This document shows positions 58,401 through 64,000 of a DNA stretch of 64,000 nt, one piece after another; within the stretch, counting starts at the first letter, position 1; each line of letters starts with the position of its first letter. The stretch is from Salminus brasiliensis (Eukaryota; Chordata; Actinopteri; Characiformes; Bryconidae). Location of the stretch: positions 97,899,040 to 97,963,039 of the forward strand of contig NC_132878.1 of assembly GCF_030463535.1 (NCBI RefSeq), written 5' to 3'. The notes beneath the pieces are model-generated. The model saw only the letters and a list, made by a program, of their open reading frames with translations. It ran no database searches and was not told where the DNA came from. A program made the translations under genes and the position numbers.

Positions 58401-58908
58401 CTGCTAAACGCCACAAATGTTAATTAATTTATGGGGTAGGGGGAAATTGTTATAGGTGACAAACACAAGACCTTACAAAGACACAGTAGCTTTATTTCCA
58501 ACGCTCTGAGAAAATTATAAGCAATAATAATAATAAAAAAGTGCTTTTTGCAGCCAGGAGCTCACTCAAGTTTACCTTTTGTGATAAAAAAAAAGCTTTA
58601 TATAGCACAGTTTTTTTCTTACAAAATACTGTTGTGTTTGAGGCCCACTCATGAACTGATTCAGTAACACAATAATAACATTGTGTTGCAATGTTAGAGA
58701 TTGTCTAAACAGCCCACTGTTGCTAACAGTAATCTCCTCTCTTTGTTCCTGCATCTGTAGGTGTGGTGTGGTCACTTCCACTGGTACTCCTACTTTGACC
58801 TTTCAGTGTAATGGGATGGAAGGCCGCTACATCAACATTGTGATTCCAGGAAGGAAAGAATTTCTCACACTGTGTGAGGTGGAAGTATATGGAGTCCCTG
58901 TCATCTAA
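55464..58908 (+). CDS. FTL-6: intact secreted fucolectin, D1 site altered (315 aa)
   Basis: Exons 55464-55536, 55904-56201, 56317-56471, 57162-57435 and 58761-58908 total 948 nt, the same lengths as FTL-4, all with GT/AG borders. The leader [20 protein letters not shown] is a signal peptide. D1 (about 26-174) shows [21 protein letters not shown], then [10 protein letters not shown]. The fucose-binding His is Ala69 and the second Arg is Tyr103; only Arg96 and Asp98 of the motif remain. It keeps the adjacent Cys99-Cys100 pair known from eel agglutinin. D2 (about 177-315) has the full motif (His212, Arg239, Asp241, Arg246), though the residue before GTC is Pro instead of His. Both domains keep LCEVEVYG. 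Intron 4 holds an L2 copy. It probably binds fucose through D2 only. Confidence 0.94.
56540..56650. repeat. Dispersed repeat piece in FTL-6 intron 3
   Basis: GGTTGAGGCATGCGG, GTGCAGTGATTTTATC and CAGGCAGGA words follow the 8290-8655 repeat in order, much shortened. Confidence 0.45.
57614..58435 (+). mobile_element. L2/CR1-type LINE, 5'-truncated, in FTL-6 intron 4
   Basis: The plus strand encodes [20 protein letters not shown] and [20 protein letters not shown]. The rest is broken by frameshifts and ends with the tail AAGTCGCTCTGAAGAAGAGC, GTCTGCTAAACGCC. It is in the same orientation as FTL-6 and more diverged than the 39.6-kb copy. Confidence 0.9.
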
Positions 58909-59974
58909 GGAACCTCTTGGCCTTTTTTGTTAATTTTCTGTTGTTAGCCATGATTGGTCTTTAACTGAAATGAAATGTTTGAGGTCTTTGTAGGATGGAT
59001 GGAATGGGTATTAAATCCAACAGGCAGCATCTGGAATTTCATTAAATGTGGAAAATAATCATTAAATGTTTAAAAATATAATAATTCAAATAATTAAAAT
59101 GTTGTAGCGGCACTCCATATAAATATTCTGCTTTTATACCATAAAAAAGCTGAGTCACTGAATCAAATGTGCATGACAGAGGGCATGATGTAAAGGTTGG
59201 TGGTTTAAAAACATTTATGGTTTAAAAACATTTACTGATCTTAAAACAATTCATAGTCATGCAGTCAAAAAAACACACAAAACTGCCCCCTAGTGGAGCA
59301 TCATATTTTTTTCCAATCACCAATTTTCTTATTAATGTCAAATACATAACATATACTTAAATATTTATGTATATGTTTGTGTATTGTGGATCCTACAAAT
59401 GTGATTGAAAAAAAATATTTTACTCTGTGAAATAAATTAATTCATGAGATTGCATGGACTTATTGTAATACATTTTAGATATTTTACTTGGAGAATACTT
59501 CTTTCTTTAAATGTTATTTAGTCACAGTTTGCTATAGAAACATTTTGGCTCAAAGAACCATTCTGATGCTTACATTTTAAAGGCAGCAGCTCCTACGAAA
59601 AGTACATAACAGTTGTAGATAACGGAAAGATCCATTTTGATTAAGAGCTTGAATAGGTTATTTGTATAAAGCAAAATGATGCTCTTTCAGCATAGTGGTG
59701 CACCATAAAACAACACGACAGTGTAAATGTGCAAAATAGAGCAAATATAAGAACGTATAATAATTATGGATGGCAAACACAATAAATTAACAGGGGAAAA
59801 GAAGATAATGGTTCATTAACCGGGGTACATCTGTCTTGTACTTTTTGGTTTTATTTCAGAAATGCAAATTCATTGATTTTTAATATTGTTATCCAAATAC
59901 AAGAAACAGAAAAAACAATAATAATAATGTAAGTATTCTCCTGATCCTGGTGTCGACAGTCAGATTTCACAAGG
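58909..59974. other. Downstream flank of FTL-6
   Basis: AT-rich. No unambiguous AATAAA close to the stop; candidates appear only further downstream. No gene seen. Confidence 0.45.
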
Positions 59975-60225
59975 CAAAATCAAAACTTACCCCTGCTCAG
60001 AGTGTGGGAAGAGTTTTACTAAACAGAGTCATCTCAAAATACACCAGCACATTCACACAGGAGAGAACCCATATTATTGCTCAGACCGTGGGAATAGTTT
60101 TAATGATCAGAGTTCTCTAAAATAGTTCTCTGAAACCATTACACCCCTCAGACTGTGCAAAGATTAACTGAGTCATCTCCTTAAACACCAGTGCATTTAC
60201 AGAGAGAAGGGATGGGACTGGGATG
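59975..60225 (+). pseudogene. C2H2 zinc-finger array relic, left piece
   Basis: One complete finger ([26 protein letters not shown]) followed by a second in which the second Cys is replaced (YCSDRGNSFNDQ), then stops and further finger debris (SLK, TVQRLTE). The TGE..P linker marks the Krueppel-type array. No upstream exons (KRAB, BTB or others) are visible. Confidence 0.85.
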
Positions 60226-61863
60226 TGAAACAATAATGCACCTATCCAGGAAAAAAAGGAAAGGTTTCAACAGGTTTTGGATAAGACAATGTAGTACTGT
60301 CATGTTTTTGAAGCATGTGCTTCAAGCCAAATATAATCACATCAAAAATCAAATAATGTTTGTCACGTCACAAAACACAGGAGCGTAAAAACGGCATTGT
60401 GCCACACAGTCCTGAGAATGAAACAATATATACACAATAAAACCAAAATATAAAGAAGTTGATATACACACCAGATTTGCTGTTTTGCCTTCTTTGCCAC
60501 CCATGTAGTGTGCAAATGTCGACCAATGATTTTCCACACTAGATGTCTGCTTAAAAAAGTTCAAATTAAAGTTGAAAAAAAAGTTAAAGTTCACAGTGAA
60601 CATTTTTACATTGTAAACATGATGTATACATTTTTTGATCCTGAATATTTAAATCTCATAATCCAGTTCAATCTTTCTGCATTAATTAATGGTTAAACTG
60701 GTATAAAATGGTTAAAATGGTTAATGGTTAAATGGCATTTTAAAACTTTAAGCAGAAATCCTGGATTTTTGGAGGGAGTTGGTTTTATTTATCTGTAGGT
60801 TATGTAGGCTACTTAGAAAACCTGTTATTTGATCTATGTTCTAAATGCAGAAAACACTTTAATAAAAATAAAACAAACAACAACAAAATGGGCACTACAT
60901 TTAACAAACGCGCTGCAGATTTACCAAAAAAATGCAGGTTCACAAATGCGCTGCAAACCTGTTTACAACACATTGGAAGCGTTTTCTGAGGACACTTAAA
61001 TGACATGGGGGCATTTATGGCGACGTCATAAGTAAACAGAACCCTACTGAGCCACAGCGGCATCTTTAATGAGAAATACGTTTGGTTACATTTGCTAACT
61101 ATAATTATCATGGTTTTATTATAGGCCATGTCAGCCAAAATATTATACTATATTGGCTTTATTGGCGAATGTGATTCTACTATTATTTTGGTGATGTTTA
61201 TAAACTTCTTGGTAACTGTAGATACATTTCCTTAATGGCTATGTGGTTCTCCATGCCATAGTCAGTTATTGCAAACATATAAGGTATGGAATAGGAATAT
61301 GTAAATAGAGAAGTGGAGAAAGGTGAGCAGATGCTTAAACCTTAGTGTATGATGGGGATGCTGCTTTTGGACAAGCCAGACCTGATTCTGCATATGATTC
61401 TGTAAACCTTGACTACACATTCTCACAACATTAAAACAATTTTGTGTGTTTTGCTACACAATGAAGACAGGTCAGTCAGTGAAAACAACAGTAGTTAATG
61501 ACAAACACTGTAAACCCCCAAACAGCAGTGACATTACCAAAAACCTCCAAAGGGGCTGTGGTGAAGGTCTCTCAATTTAATGTTTAAAGAAGATTAGACT
61601 TAAAATATAGAGACCATACTTCAAGATACCAAATTTTTTTCAGCAGTAAGAACCAGAAGGTCACATTGGAATTTGCATGTAGAGGTCCATTCCAGACTGA
61701 AGGCTTGCATGGCTGCTTCTGCAATTGGCTCATTAATATTTTTTGTGGATGTAACTTTTGTGGATAATATGTCCTACATTTTCTCTTGCAGCTGGCTAAA
61801 AGTAAGCTTCACATATACACACAGTGATTTCAAAAAGACGTTAAGCTGCTGAAAAAGGGGAAC
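60226..61863. other. Spacer between zinc-finger relics
   Basis: AT-rich; no recognisable domain on either strand. An open frame at 60809-61138 (minus) is probably chance. Confidence 0.45.
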
Positions 61864-62660
61864 AATATTTACATTTACATTTACGGCATTTAGCAGACGC
61901 TCTTATCCAGAGCGACTTACAAAGTGCTTTGCTATATACCCAAGAAGAGCCTTAGCTAGTTAGAATAGACTAATAATTCAAAAGATACCTCCCACTGAGC
62001 TTTAGACATTGCTAAACACAATACAATAAGGCGACCATAGAACTATTCGTCCAAGTACTCTCTGAAGAGGTGGGTCTTCAGTTTGCGTTTGAAGACAGCG
62101 AGCGACTCGGCCGTTCGGACACCCAGGGGAAGCTCGTTCCACCACTTTTGGTCAGGACAGAAAAAAGCCTGGACGCTTGTCTTCCGCAGATTTTAAGGGA
62201 TGGCGGGTCGAGCCGAGCCGTACTTGAAGCTCGAAGGGCTCTTGGTGCAGACCGGCTTTTGACCATTGCCATCAGATACGGAGGGGCTGGTCCGTTCTTG
62301 GCTTTGTAGGCCAGCGTCAGGGTTCTGAATCTGATGCGGGCAGCTACAGGAAGCCAGTGGAGAGAACGCAGCAGTGGAGTGACATGGCTAAATTTTGGGA
62401 CATTGAAGACGACCCGTGCCGCTGCATTCTGGATGAGTTGCAGGGGCCTGATGGTGCGCAGAGGGAGACCAGCCAGAAGAGAGTTGCAGTAGTCAAGTCT
62501 GGACGTGACGAGAGACTGAACAAGCACCTGGGCGGCCTCTCTGGAGAGGAAGGGTGGAATTCTCCGGATGTTGTATAGAAGAAATCTGCAGGACAGAGTT
62601 ACGTTTGCAACATGACTTGAGAACGATAACTGATCATCCATCACTACACCAAGGCTTCTG
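61864..62660 (-). mobile_element. L2/CR1-type LINE, 5'-truncated, inserted by the zinc-finger relic
   Basis: Tail TTTACATTTACGGCATTTAG, CAGACGCTCTTATCC on the plus strand at 61868-61925. The minus strand is open for about 188 codons: [55 protein letters not shown]. It lies directly against the zinc-finger sequence at 62660 and is one of the best preserved copies here. Confidence 0.92.
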
Positions 62661-62679
62661 GAAAATCATCTACACCTAC

Positions 62680-63112
<433 letters not shown>

Positions 63113-63958
63113 ATTGGCAATAACCCACCAAAAATGTCCCACGTTCCAACTCAGATTTTTAAATTTGTGTATTGTTTAAAGATATTGTTTATAGTTAAAA
63201 AAAACAATTGTTTCTAAAGCATTTTTCTAAAATAAAATATTTTTTGTGCTAAATGTAAAGTCCAGCTTACAGCCCATATATTTAAGATGTCATTCCAACC
63301 CAGATTCTAAAGTAGAGCCGTCTGTCTGAAACCCCATTCATAAGATATGGTAAATGTAATCAAGAAATTTTGGTCTGCAAGCCTTGCCTGGGCATCAAAC
63401 TAAGCGACAGGTTTCAGGGAGCCCACTGTTGTGAGGATACACTTTGGATAGTACTTTACAGTCATAGCTCACCTTATCTATAAATATAAAGTAGTACTAC
63501 AACATTTTTTGATTAGTATGCTAACTATGTACTATAGCAGCTTATAGCTTAAGTCCTATTTCCCACTTCCAGGAACTATGCACAGTTAGAAACATTTAAT
63601 ATTTTACGTTTTAAAAAGTAGTGAAGCCCAAATTAAAAGTTGAAACATCTAAAAGTTCAGCTTTAAAAATAGCCACCAGCATAAATGAACATGAGCTGTG
63701 TTTGAAACTGTACCCTATTCACAATGGAACAGAATTTGACATGGCATTGATTGGCCCCTTATTATGCATGAGAGCTCATTACAATGTGACTGCAGAATGC
63801 TTTACATAAATAGTCTGAACATCAGTCTTACTCTGAGAAGTTGTCTATTAATCTTAATGTGAGTGCTTGCAGATGTGCTCCTTTCTAAATAATTATAAGT
63901 ATTTTTTAAATCAGCACAGGCACATTAATGCACAGTAATGCACTTCCCTCCAGCACAG
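63113..63958. other. Spacer, nothing recognised
   Basis: AT-rich; no gene or element supported. Confidence 0.4.
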
Positions 63959-64000
63959 GACTGCTAAGAGTTTTAATTATAGGAGTTCACTCTGGCATCA
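63959..64000 (+). pseudogene. Zinc-finger fragment at the window edge
   Basis: GACTGCTAAGAGTTTTAATT and GGAGTTCACTCTGGCATCA follow the finger pattern DCGKSFNYRSSLWH with GGG changed to TAA. It runs off the end of the window. Confidence 0.5.

Overview
The window is animal nuclear DNA, almost certainly from a teleost fish. Genes are split by GT/AG introns, TATA boxes sit upstream of untranslated first exons, and the space between genes is packed with Tc1-like transposons, L2/CR1-type LINEs, tRNA-derived SINEs and a Ty3/gypsy retroelement. The mix of repeats suggests an ostariophysan (characin or catfish type), but that is inference.

The only host gene family I can support with confidence is a cluster of fucolectins (F-type lectins). 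Each full gene has the same plan: an untranslated exon, a 73-bp leader exon, two exons for an N-terminal F-type domain (D1) and two for a C-terminal F-type domain (D2). Introns fall at matching phases in every copy. Three copies read through intact: FTL-2 (13324-15524, minus, 321 aa), FTL-4 (36257-41123, minus, 315 aa) and FTL-6 (55464-58908, plus, 315 aa). Three are broken: FTL-1 (5181-7188), FTL-3 (28679-30699) and FTL-5 (46716-51027). There are also stranded pieces: an exon-3 relic at 9228-9354, leader exons at 25096-25168 (minus, with a TATA box) and 26387-26462 (plus), and a stretch of FTL-2-type intron 1 at 21419-21700. The names FTL-1 to FTL-6 are mine. The three intact products should be secreted, calcium-dependent, fucose-binding proteins with two sites each. 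The C-terminal domain keeps all fucose contacts in every copy where it is present, while the N-terminal domain has lost contacts in most.

Layout: 1-5.1 kb holds a Tc1 fossil interrupted by a 1-kb minisatellite, plus dispersed and local duplications. 5.2-7.3 kb is FTL-1. 7.5-12.2 kb is layers of Tc1-like and LINE debris. 13.2-15.7 kb is FTL-2. 15.96-20.27 kb is a decayed gypsy element with a SINE inside it. 20.3-28.7 kb holds gene fragments, MITEs and a duplicated block. 28.7-30.7 kb is FTL-3, with a SINE inside a coding exon. 31-35 kb has SINEs, an L2 copy and three U6 snRNA-like sequences. 36-41.9 kb is FTL-4. 42-46.5 kb holds repeats and a near-perfect palindrome. 46.5-51 kb is FTL-5 and 54.5-58.9 kb is FTL-6. 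60-64 kb contains relics of C2H2 zinc-finger arrays split by an L2 element.

The region looks like a birth-and-death locus: an innate-immune lectin family that duplicates, inverts and decays in a transposon-rich background.
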